Assembly: GCA_964436125.1 (NCBI GenBank)
Contig: CAYTBT010000010.1
Coordinates: 1-64,000, forward strand
Direction: 5' to 3'
Length of the DNA: 64,000 bases
Source: CAYRFF01 sp964436125
Lineage (GTDB): Bacteria; Bacteroidota; Bacteroidia; Chitinophagales; Saprospiraceae
Of this stretch, positions 53,912 through 62,600 are shown in pieces (positions within the stretch are counted from its first letter, which is position 1; each line of letters begins with the position of its first letter). Under the pieces are notes generated by a model that saw only the letters and a list, made by a program, of their open reading frames with translations, ran no database searches and was not told where the DNA came from. The position numbers and the translations under genes were made by a program.

Positions 53912-54770
53912 AATAAGATCGCAAGACCTTGGGGTTTACTTTTTTGCGTAAGCGACGGATAGCACGCTCCTTAATTTGTCGCACGCGCTCTCTGGATAAT
54001 CCTATCTGATCCGCAATCTCCTCAAGTCCCATCGGCTCTTCATTATTAAGACCAAAGAAGTTCTCCAGAATTTCCCGTTCACGCCCTCTTAAGGATTGCA
54101 GTCCGACCTGCAGTTCTCTACGCAATGATTCATTCATCAGCTTATTATCGGGATTGGGGATATCCTTTCCCTCATAAACATCTACCAGTGTGCTCCCTCC
54201 TCCCTCATCATCCAGTGGCGCATCAAATGAGACGTGCCGAGGGCTATTGGCTATAATTTCATCCACCTCTTTTTCTGTCAGATTCAACATCGCTCCGAGT
54301 TCCTCATTGGAAGGAGGCCTTTCATGTTCTTGAAGAAATTCCTGGAGGGCCGTATTGAGTTTATTATACAGACTAGCCTTATTTAAGGGCAAGCGGACGA
54401 TGCGGCTATGCTCCACTATCGCCTGCAATATTGCTTGCCTTATCCACCAGACAGCATAAGAAATAAACTTAAAACCCATTGTCTCATCAAATCTCTTTGC
54501 CGCTTTTATCAGGCCCATATTGCCTTCATTGATAAGATCACTGAGAGAGAGTCCTTGATTCTGGTACTGCTTGGCCACCGAGACGACAAATCGGAGATTG
54601 GCCTGCGTAAGTCTCATCAAGGCCTCTTCATCTCCACCGTGTATCCGCCGAGCTAGCTCTGCCTCCTCATCCGCACTGAGCAAGTCTATCTTCCCTATCT
54701 CAGTAAGGTATTTTTCAAGGGAGACGCTATCCCTATTGGTAAATCTCGGTGTTATCTTCAGTTGCTTCAT
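53904..54770 (-). CDS. rpoD: Primary RNA polymerase sigma factor (RpoD/SigA)
   Basis: Directs RNA polymerase to housekeeping promoters, here of the TAnnTTTG type. The open frame extends to 54914, but the ATG at 54770 (MKQLKITPRF, 288 residues) matches the well-known N terminus and length of Bacteroidota RpoD, which lacks the long region 1.1 of E. coli. Region 1.2 (SLEKYLTEIG), region 2 (the NLRFVVSVAKQYQNQGLSL and DETMGFKFISYAVWWIRQAI segments) and region 4 (LEEIADQIGLSRERVRQIKERA) are intact. The downstream gene overlaps it by 8 nt. Confidence 0.95.
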   Translation of the reverse strand: MKQLKITPRFTNRDSVSLEKYLTEIGKIDLLSADEEAELARRIHGGDEEALMRLTQANLRFVVSVAKQYQNQGLSLSDLINEGNMGLIKAAKRFDETMGFKFISYAVWWIRQAILQAIVEHSRIVRLPLNKASLYNKLNTALQEFLQEHERPPSNEELGAMLNLTEKEVDEIIANSPRHVSFDAPLDDEGGGSTLVDVYEGKDIPNPDNKLMNESLRRELQVGLQSLRGREREILENFFGLNNEEPMGLEEIADQIGLSRERVRQIKERAIRRLRKKVNPKVLRSYFG

Positions 54771-54965
54771 TGCATTACAGTCAGACTTATCTCGTACGCT
54801 GACAAGAACCAGCCGGTTCTTATCGAAGCTACAAGGTAGTAAGAAAAATAGAACTATCTCAGAAATAGAAGGCATTTCCCTTCTTCCATTCTCTACAAGG
54901 TCAATTCTTGCCACAGAATTCCGGTAAGCTCAATTCAATGGGAAAAAACGCACTTCTATGGATAA

Positions 54966-54984
54966 TTATGAAATAATTTCATAA
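54966..54984. promoter_or_regulatory. Perfect 19-bp palindrome upstream of dnaE2-dinB, candidate operator
   Basis: TTATGAAATAATTTCATAA has 9-bp arms around one central A. It ends 42 nt before the dnaE2 ATG. Just downstream lie TTG (54987-54989) and CATATTTG (55003-55010, one mismatch from TAnnTTTG). A regulator dimer bound here could control the mutagenic polymerases. No LexA-type gene is in the window, so the cognate factor is unknown. Confidence 0.5.
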
Positions 54985-55026
54985 ATTTGACTATATTTTA
55001 ATCATATTTGATTATTTTTAGGTCTC

Positions 55027-57957
55027 ATGTATTTAAATTGCCACACATATTTCAGCTTGCGCTATGGAACCTTATCGCCGGAGCAACTAGCCGATGCAGC
55101 GGTAAAACGCGGTGTCACAGAGCTTGTACTGACCGACATCAATAACACTTCCGCTGCTTTTCCCTTTATGGAAGCCTGTAAAAAGCGCGGGCTACATCCG
55201 GTACTCGGCATTGAGTTCCGCAAGGAGAATAAGCCGTATTATATAGGTATTGCACGCAGTATTGAGGGCTGGGCGGCACTCTGTCGCCACCTTACCGCAA
55301 TTCAACAAGATTCCTCGATTCTCACACATCGCGCTCCCTTGTTGAAGGATTGCTGGATAATCTACCGAAGGCTCGCTTTCCATGCTACAGAATTAAAGCC
55401 TCATGAATTTGTCGGTATCTGTCCTCAAGATATACATAAGCTTTATTCATCAGGTCTCCTTAGCTTTCGCAAAAAGCTTGTCGCTCTTCAGCCGGTTACC
55501 TTCCTCAATCGCGACGGATTCAGAGCCCATAAGCTCTTGCGATGCATCGATCTCAATATTCTCTTGTCCAAGCTCAAGCCCGGGGATTGCGCCGATGGGC
55601 AGGAAGATTTTAAGTCGCCGGATGATTTGCGGAAGCTATATAATGTATATCCGGACCTCATCGAGCGCAGTCAGGCATTAATCAAGGATTGTCATTATAG
55701 CCTATCGGAGGGAATGGATAATAATCGTCAGACATTTACCTCTAGTGTCAGGGAAGATATCGCACTTTTGCGTAAGCTGGCACTTGATGGATGTCGGAAG
55801 CGATATAAAAAGCATTATAAAGAGGCAATGGAACGCCTGGAAAAGGAAATGGGCTTGATAGAGCAGATGGATTTCAGTGCATATTTTCTGATTACCTGGG
55901 ACATTATCCGCTATGCCCAGTCGGTGGGTTTTCATCATGTCGGCAGGGGAAGTGGTGCCAATTCAATTGTGGCGTATTGTCTCGGAATCACCGATGTCGA
56001 TCCGCTGGAGCTCAAGCTCTACTTTGAACGTTTTATTAATCCATATCGCTGCAGCCCTCCTGACTTTGACATTGATTTCTCCTGGGATGAACGGGATATT
56101 GTCACGGATTACATATTTAAGCGATATGGCAGTGAATACACGGCACTCCTCGCAACATATAATACTTTCAAGGGGCGATCGGTCATACGAGAGCTGGGAA
56201 AGGTCATGGGCCTACCTAAGCAGGATATCGATCTTATCGTACGTCACCCGGAAGCAAGGGGAAAACATCATCCATACGCCCGGCATATTTTCAAGTATGG
56301 AAGACAGATTGAAGGCTTCCCCAATTATCTGTCCATTCACGCAGGTGGTGTACTCATCTCTGAACGGCCACTTTATTATCATACAGCCTTACAGACAATG
56401 CCCAAGGGATTTCCGATTACGCACTTTGATATGTACACCGCAGAGGATCTAGGCTTTCACAAATACGATATTCTCAGTCAACGTGGACTCGGACATATCA
56501 AAGAAGCCGTGGATATTATTGAGGAGAATTGTGGACAATCCATAAATGTACATCGGATCCGAGAAATCAAGGCAGATCCCCATGTCCGCGACCAATTAAG
56601 GTCCGGCAAATGCATGGGCTGTTTTTATATTGAGTCTCCGGCTATGCGTGGCCTCTTAAGCAAGCTCCATTGCGATAATTACATTCATCTCGTTGCAGCG
56701 AGTTCAATTATCCGTCCCGGGGTTGCTAAGTCCGGGATGATGAGAGAATATATCAAGCGTTTTCATCACAGGGACTCAATTAAGTATCTGCACCCGGTAT
56801 TTGAAGAGCATCTGGGTGAGACATTCGGAATAATGGTTTATCAGGAAGACGTGATGAAAATCGTGCATCACTTTGCCGGTTTAAGCTTGAATGAATCCGA
56901 TATACTGCGACGGATAATGAGTGGGAAGCGTAAGTCAGGAGACACTTTTAAGACTTTACGAGACAAGTATTACCAGAATTGCCGTGAAAAAGGCTATCCG
57001 GAGGCACTTATAGAAGAAGTATGGCGACAGATAGAAAGTTTTTCTGGTTATTCCTTCTGTAAGGCACATTCAGCGAGCTTTGCTGTAGAGTCCTTTCAGA
57101 GCCTTTATTTAAAAACTTACTATCCACTCGAATTCATGGTGGCTGTCATCAATAATTTTGGTGGCTTTTATGCAACGGAGTTTTATGTGCATGAAGCGCG
57201 TATGGCGGGCGGCCGAATACATCCTCCTTGCATTAACAGGAGTAGTTATAAGACGAGCATTGAGGGGAAGGATATATATATCGGCTTTATTCACCTCCAT
57301 AGTTTAAAGCAGGATGTTGCACGGGAAATCGTAGCTGAAAGACAATCTCGCGGTTGTTATACTTCCTTGCGGAATTTTATGGGTCGTATCTCCATCAGTA
57401 ATGAGCAACTGGAAATTCTCATCCGCATAGGAGCATTTGGCTTTACCGGGCTCAGCAAGTATGAATTACTCTGGCAAGCTTGTCGTGTCCCACGGAGAGA
57501 GGCCTATGCTACTTTATTCCGCGAGCAGGAGCAAGAATACAATTTGCCCACACTAGAAGAAACGCCCTACGAGCAAGCATTTGATGAGATTGAGCTTCTG
57601 GGATTCCCCTTGTGCTCCCCATTTGAATTATTAAAGGGCCAGCCGAGAGGAAAGCATATCCACGCTCGAGAATTGCAGGGATATAAGCATAAATCCGTTT
57701 CAATCATCGCGTATTACGTGACGCGGAAACACGTCACTACAGTGCATGGCAAGCACATGAATTTCGGCACATGGCTTGATGAGGAAGGGGAATTTTTTGA
57801 TACTGTGCACTTCCCCGCATCCTTGGATAAGTATCCATTTCAAGGGAGAGGTTGCTATCGCATCATCGGCAGGCTTTCCGTGGATTTTAACTACCCGAGT
57901 ATTGAGGTCAAATCGATGGAAAAGCTACCGTATGTATCAGATGAAAGATATACTTAA
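55027..57957 (+). CDS. dnaE2: DNA polymerase III alpha subunit, short DnaE2/ImuC-like type
   Basis: A C-family DNA polymerase, probably error-prone and damage-related. At 976 residues it is shorter than replicative DnaE (about 1160 or more in this phylum). The PHP domain starts at YLNCHTYFSL: the first His of the usual HxH pair is Asn, so PHP proofreading is probably lost. The catalytic Asp residues are D348 and D350 (PDFDIDF) and D481 (KYDIL). An OB-like region lies near the C terminus. dinB follows 50 nt downstream, giving the mutagenesis pair often seen in Bacteroidota. Three TTTGCGNAAGC words lie inside (55463, 55626, 55767). Confidence 0.88.
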   Translation: MYLNCHTYFSLRYGTLSPEQLADAAVKRGVTELVLTDINNTSAAFPFMEACKKRGLHPVLGIEFRKENKPYYIGIARSIEGWAALCRHLTAIQQDSSILTHRAPLLKDCWIIYRRLAFHATELKPHEFVGICPQDIHKLYSSGLLSFRKKLVALQPVTFLNRDGFRAHKLLRCIDLNILLSKLKPGDCADGQEDFKSPDDLRKLYNVYPDLIERSQALIKDCHYSLSEGMDNNRQTFTSSVREDIALLRKLALDGCRKRYKKHYKEAMERLEKEMGLIEQMDFSAYFLITWDIIRYAQSVGFHHVGRGSGANSIVAYCLGITDVDPLELKLYFERFINPYRCSPPDFDIDFSWDERDIVTDYIFKRYGSEYTALLATYNTFKGRSVIRELGKVMGLPKQDIDLIVRHPEARGKHHPYARHIFKYGRQIEGFPNYLSIHAGGVLISERPLYYHTALQTMPKGFPITHFDMYTAEDLGFHKYDILSQRGLGHIKEAVDIIEENCGQSINVHRIREIKADPHVRDQLRSGKCMGCFYIESPAMRGLLSKLHCDNYIHLVAASSIIRPGVAKSGMMREYIKRFHHRDSIKYLHPVFEEHLGETFGIMVYQEDVMKIVHHFAGLSLNESDILRRIMSGKRKSGDTFKTLRDKYYQNCREKGYPEALIEEVWRQIESFSGYSFCKAHSASFAVESFQSLYLKTYYPLEFMVAVINNFGGFYATEFYVHEARMAGGRIHPPCINRSSYKTSIEGKDIYIGFIHLHSLKQDVAREIVAERQSRGCYTSLRNFMGRISISNEQLEILIRIGAFGFTGLSKYELLWQACRVPRREAYATLFREQEQEYNLPTLEETPYEQAFDEIELLGFPLCSPFELLKGQPRGKHIHARELQGYKHKSVSIIAYYVTRKHVTTVHGKHMNFGTWLDEEGEFFDTVHFPASLDKYPFQGRGCYRIIGRLSVDFNYPSIEVKSMEKLPYVSDERYT

Positions 57958-58007
57958 TATTTTATCCTGAAAACAGAATATATCTAAATGAATAAAACAG
58001 TAGAAAG

Positions 58008-59153
58008 ATGTATAAACGTGCAATTGCCCACATGGATTTGGACTCGTTCTTTGTTTCCGTAGAATGTCTCAGGAACAGCGAGTTCATCGGCAAACCACTT
58101 CTCATCGGTGGAACAAGTTCCCGCGGTGTTGTAGCCTCATGCAGCTATGAAGCGCGGAAATTTGGTGTTCATTCCGCAATGCCTATGAAAGTGGCAAGGC
58201 GCCTATGTCCTCAAGCTATTATCCTGCGTGGAGATATGGATGCATATAGTAAATACTCTGATTTGGTCACTGAAATTATTGCCGATAGTGCTCCTGTATA
58301 TGAAAAAGCATCGATAGATGAATTTTATCTCGATCTCAGCGGCATGGACAGGTATTTTGGCTGTCTTCAATGGGCAGATGAGTTACGCACAAAAATCATC
58401 CGTGAATCAGGTCTTCCTATTTCATACGGTTTATCGGTAAATAAGCTTGTATCCAAGGTCGGTACGGATGAAGCTAAACCCAATGGCAGGCTATGCATAC
58501 ACAATGGGGATGAAAAATCTTTTCTCGCTCCGTTGTCAATAAAAAAACTACCGGGCATAGGAAGTAAGACTTTCAAAAGACTCACGATGATGGGGGTAAG
58601 GAAAGTTGAAACCTTGAGTAAAGTTCCAGTGCCTATGTTAAGGTCAGCATTCGGAAAACAAGGTGTAGTGTTACATCGCCATGCCAATGCTATTGACAAT
58701 CGTCCTGTTGTTCCTTACAATGAACAGAAATCCATGTCCAAGGAACGCACCTTCAAGGAAGATATTATGAATCTATCCACCATTAAGAATATGCTTGTTA
58801 AGTTGTGTGAGCAATTGGCTTATGAATTGAGACAGTCTGAAAAACTCACAGCTTGTATCACCGTCAAAATCCGCTATGCCGATTTTAATACACATACTCG
58901 TCAAATCAAAGTTCCCTACACAGCACTTGACAAAGATATTATCAAGACGGCCTTGCTCCTCTTCAATCAGGTATATCAAAAAAGGCAACTCATCCGGCTT
59001 ATCGGCGTAAAATTAAGCCACCTCGTACATGGAGCATATCAGATGAGACTTTTTGAAGATACAGAAAAAGAAATTGCGCTCATGAATGCAATGGATAAAA
59101 TCCGGGACAGATATGGAAAACACGCCATCGGTAGAGCTGTAAATGACAGGTAA
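58008..59153 (+). CDS. dinB: DNA polymerase IV (Y-family)
   Basis: Translesion polymerase. The 381-residue protein keeps the active-site carboxylates D10 (MDLDSFF), D104 and E105 (SIDEFYLDL), with F15 in the steric-gate position. It is therefore catalytic, unlike the inactive ImuB partner of proteobacterial cassettes. The C terminus carries a sliding-clamp motif, Q345-M-R-L-F349. It shares a transcription unit with dnaE2; no imuA-like gene is present. Confidence 0.95.
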   Translation: MYKRAIAHMDLDSFFVSVECLRNSEFIGKPLLIGGTSSRGVVASCSYEARKFGVHSAMPMKVARRLCPQAIILRGDMDAYSKYSDLVTEIIADSAPVYEKASIDEFYLDLSGMDRYFGCLQWADELRTKIIRESGLPISYGLSVNKLVSKVGTDEAKPNGRLCIHNGDEKSFLAPLSIKKLPGIGSKTFKRLTMMGVRKVETLSKVPVPMLRSAFGKQGVVLHRHANAIDNRPVVPYNEQKSMSKERTFKEDIMNLSTIKNMLVKLCEQLAYELRQSEKLTACITVKIRYADFNTHTRQIKVPYTALDKDIIKTALLLFNQVYQKRQLIRLIGVKLSHLVHGAYQMRLFEDTEKEIALMNAMDKIRDRYGKHAIGRAVNDR

Positions 59154-59659
59154 ATATTTTCCGCATGACAGGTAAATGCCTATTATACTCAGAACCGGAA
59201 TCCCTATAAATACTTTATTCTAGCTCATTCGCCTTCTCATCTCACAGCCAATAAATCGTTCTCTCCCCTATTATTTTACTTATGTTATATTCCACATCTA
59301 TTCCTTATCCAATCATCCGTAGATATAGCTCTCATTAGATACAGGGTGTCATACCTACAATTACGTCCGTTGCTGACAGGACCTATTGCAAAAGCATCGT
59401 AATTGCTGTATCGGGAGAATAGCTTTATAATTTCTCAATTCAAAAGGCCAGCAAGAATAAGCATACCATATTATAACATACCGGTATAGTAGTCCGGCCG
59501 CTTGACAACGCAGCATTAGAGTCTTCAATTATGGGGATAGCTCTTATTCAAGCAGGAATGCTCCATTCATATAATGAGAAAAGCCCATCTCTTTTCCTGA
59601 GATAGGCTTTTCTTGATTTATGAATCCGGATGAGTCATCATCCGTTCATCTCATCTTCC
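59154..59659. other. Convergent intergenic region, no gene
   Basis: 506 bp between dinB and the T9SS client. No credible reading frame or RNA gene was recognised. The only clear structure is the hairpin at 59577-59613. Confidence 0.5.
59577..59613 (-). terminator. Terminator of the T9SS client gene
   Basis: A hairpin with 15-nt arms (AGAAAAGCCCATCTC and its complement, one mismatch) and a 7-nt loop. It lies 47-83 nt beyond the stop of the minus-strand giant gene. Its descending arm on that strand ends in CTTTTCT. Confidence 0.6.
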
Positions 59660-62600
59660 TTACTTGATGATTATCATCTTCTTGGTAGCAGTGTACTCAC
59701 CACTCTTCAATGTGTAGTACTTCACTCCTGCTGCTCCCAACTCGCTCCGTTCAATCTGTACTGTATTTGTACCTGCTTCATACGTGCTTGTACTTGTGTA
59801 CTCAACGCGTCCTTGTACATCGTAGATTGTCAAGGTCGCCTCGCCTCTATTCGGTAGAGTGAAGCTGATACTTGTTACGTCGTTAAACGGATTTGGCTCA
59901 TTCTGATACAAGGCGAATAGTCCGCTTTCCTCATTGCCTACACGCAATTCTACGGTCTCTATTTCTCCGCCTACATAAGCCTCGTTACGTGTGATTACAT
60001 CACTTGTTGCAAATGCACCGCGTAAGTCACCTGACTCACTTGCTTCAAAGACGAGGGTGAATAAGACATCTCCTGCTTTCACGTTCATCGGCTCTACCAC
60101 GTTCCAGCTCATGCTTACTAAGCCTTCGCTTGCACGTTGTGTTCCGACATTCGCATCACTGAGATTAAATTCACCTGCCTCAATTCCTGCATACTGTAAG
60201 CCTGATGCTATCTCAAGTGTCATCTGGTAACCGTAGATAGATGCATTCTCGCCTGCAATTACCGGTACACGTACCTCACTGCCTGCTGTGTAGCTTGCAT
60301 CTGCTATTTCCATAGTGAAGCTCTCGCCACTACGTACTTCTACTCCCATTGCACCTTGTGCATCCGCTGTGTTGTTCACATCTCCGATCTTCACTGCGAT
60401 GAAGTCTTGGCCACTTAGCTCTTCGGTAACATTATCCAATGTGATCACTTGATCGTAGTTTACAGGTACTTCGCCATTCTCAAGATCTGCAGCGGCGTCA
60501 ACCATCTGCCAGCTTGAATTCGATGGGAATTCCTTATCCAATTGCAAGATCACTCTTCTCAATTGTACAAGATCAATCGGTGTCAATCGTCCATCTCGGT
60601 TGATGTCTGCTGCAATCAACTTGTATGGTGATACGATCTCATTCATTCCTAAGATGTGCTGTTGTATCAAGGTTAAATCCCATGTTGATACTCCGTTCAA
60701 GACATCTGCATTGCTACGTGATGTTACTTCATAGCTGTAGTTCGCACCCGCTACAAAGCTGTACATTCCGCTTGCATCTGTCTGCTGTAGCATCGGCGTA
60801 GGTACATTAGATTTCTCTACTGCTACCTCTGCTCCTTCTACTGCTACTCCGGTTTCCTCAACTCTTACTTGACCACTTACACGGTTTCCTCCACCGTCCG
60901 GACAAGCATCTTCGTTGTCTTGAAGATCAAGTGTCTGGATACAGTATGCTTGGTTGCCCGCTGCATCTGTTACCCATATCTCCAATTCAATGATCTGACT
61001 TACGCCATCAGGAATATCTGCACATGTAAAGGTCTTCGTCGTATCTGTAGGATCGGAAGAGAATGAAATAATCAAGTCTTCTGATGATGTACAGTTATCG
61101 AAGCTTCCTGCGTCAAATAATTTCGCATTCAAGGTAACTTCACCATTGGATTCCATTACCTCCGTTGCTAGAGTATAGCAAACCGGTGTCGGCTTCGTAC
61201 AGTCTTCTACTGTAAAGCTGAAGCTTTCTACTGCAGTGTTTCCACACATGTCATTTGCTGTGAATTCAATTGTATGTGTTCCATACGCATAGTCTCCACT
61301 TGCATCTCTACCTTGTCCACTGACATCCCAGCTTCCGTCGCTGTTCAAGTCAATGCGGTAGCTCCACTCAAGAAGATCTGCAGGTACACATCCTTCTGCA
61401 TCAGGTATTAATTCAATATATCCTGCGCAGCTTGTTGATGCTGTATCACATGCAGCAACATTATCAAATACGATATCCGGTCCTTCTGAGTTCATCACCT
61501 TGATGATCTGTGTATAAGTCCAGATTCCGTGGCCTTCTTCCTTCTCTGGAATACAGCAGTTGATTACTGTCCAGTGTCGTAAAATCTTGAAGCAATAGCC
61601 CGGTACATATTCAAATACCTGATCTTCATACGTCGCTGCGATCATTGAGCATTCAGAGTAGTTTCCTGTGTATGTAGGCTCTCCGTAATCTCCACCTTGG
61701 CTGTCACCGCATGAACCATCAAAGTCTGCAGGCCATACGATGTTATTCTCATCAAATGGATTACAGCTGATTACCTCAACGATCTGAGATACTGTGCTTC
61801 CACTGATTACTTCGCCATTTGGATCGAGTAATTGCCATCTACGGATGATTCTACCCATACCGCAGTCATTACGCATATCAATCGGATCAAGCTCTACTAC
61901 TGTTACACCGCAGTTATCCGTTGCAAATCCATCCTCTGCTCCTGCGTTGTCGCCGCATGGATTAGGATCGTTGATGACTATCGGATCGACTGTCTCACCT
62001 AAGGTCAAGTTTGCTACTTCACCAAATGCGCTCAAGTCTGTCATATCTATTGGATAGTTACAACTTACTTCTACATTATCCGGTGCTTCGATCTGTGGTG
62101 GAATATTGTCCTCTACCCGTACATTTACTGTACAGATATTGGTCAAGCCACCTGCATCTGTTACTCGGTATTCAACCTGGACTACTGTTCCGATGTCTGC
62201 ACAGCAGAAATCAACATATTCGCCCCAGCCTGTTCCGATACCACAAGATGGTTGTCCTGTTACTCGGCGTACTTCATGATCGACGATCTCACAGTTGTCG
62301 TAACTTCCGTCTTCTATTGTCTCCCAATGTACACGGGCTGTTCCGTCGCCTCCGATAGCTACCTTGGTATTCTGATCACATACGGCAATCGGCGGTACAT
62401 CATCTACTACGGTTACTACGTGTACGCAAGTAGTGCTGTTTCCACAACCGTCACTTACTGTATAAGTAATCTCATAAGAACCTACAGGCAAGTCTTTCAG
62501 TACACCATTTTCAATGGTTCCTGCACTTGATTCCGCAGTCCATGTAATTCCATTCGGTGAGCAGGCATCCGTTGCTGTAGGTGCAGGCAAGACATAATCT

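Noticed and set aside
54571..54927. A 118-codon open frame opposite rpoD
   Set aside because: It is antisense to the conserved sigma factor N terminus and has no recognisable features.
55913..56452. A 179-codon open frame inside dnaE2
   Set aside because: It is a shifted frame of a strongly conserved polymerase region that contains the catalytic aspartates.
58008..59153. ImuB, the inactive Y-family partner in imuA-imuB-dnaE2 cassettes
   Set aside because: All catalytic acidic residues (D10, D104, E105) are present, so it is an active DinB-type polymerase.
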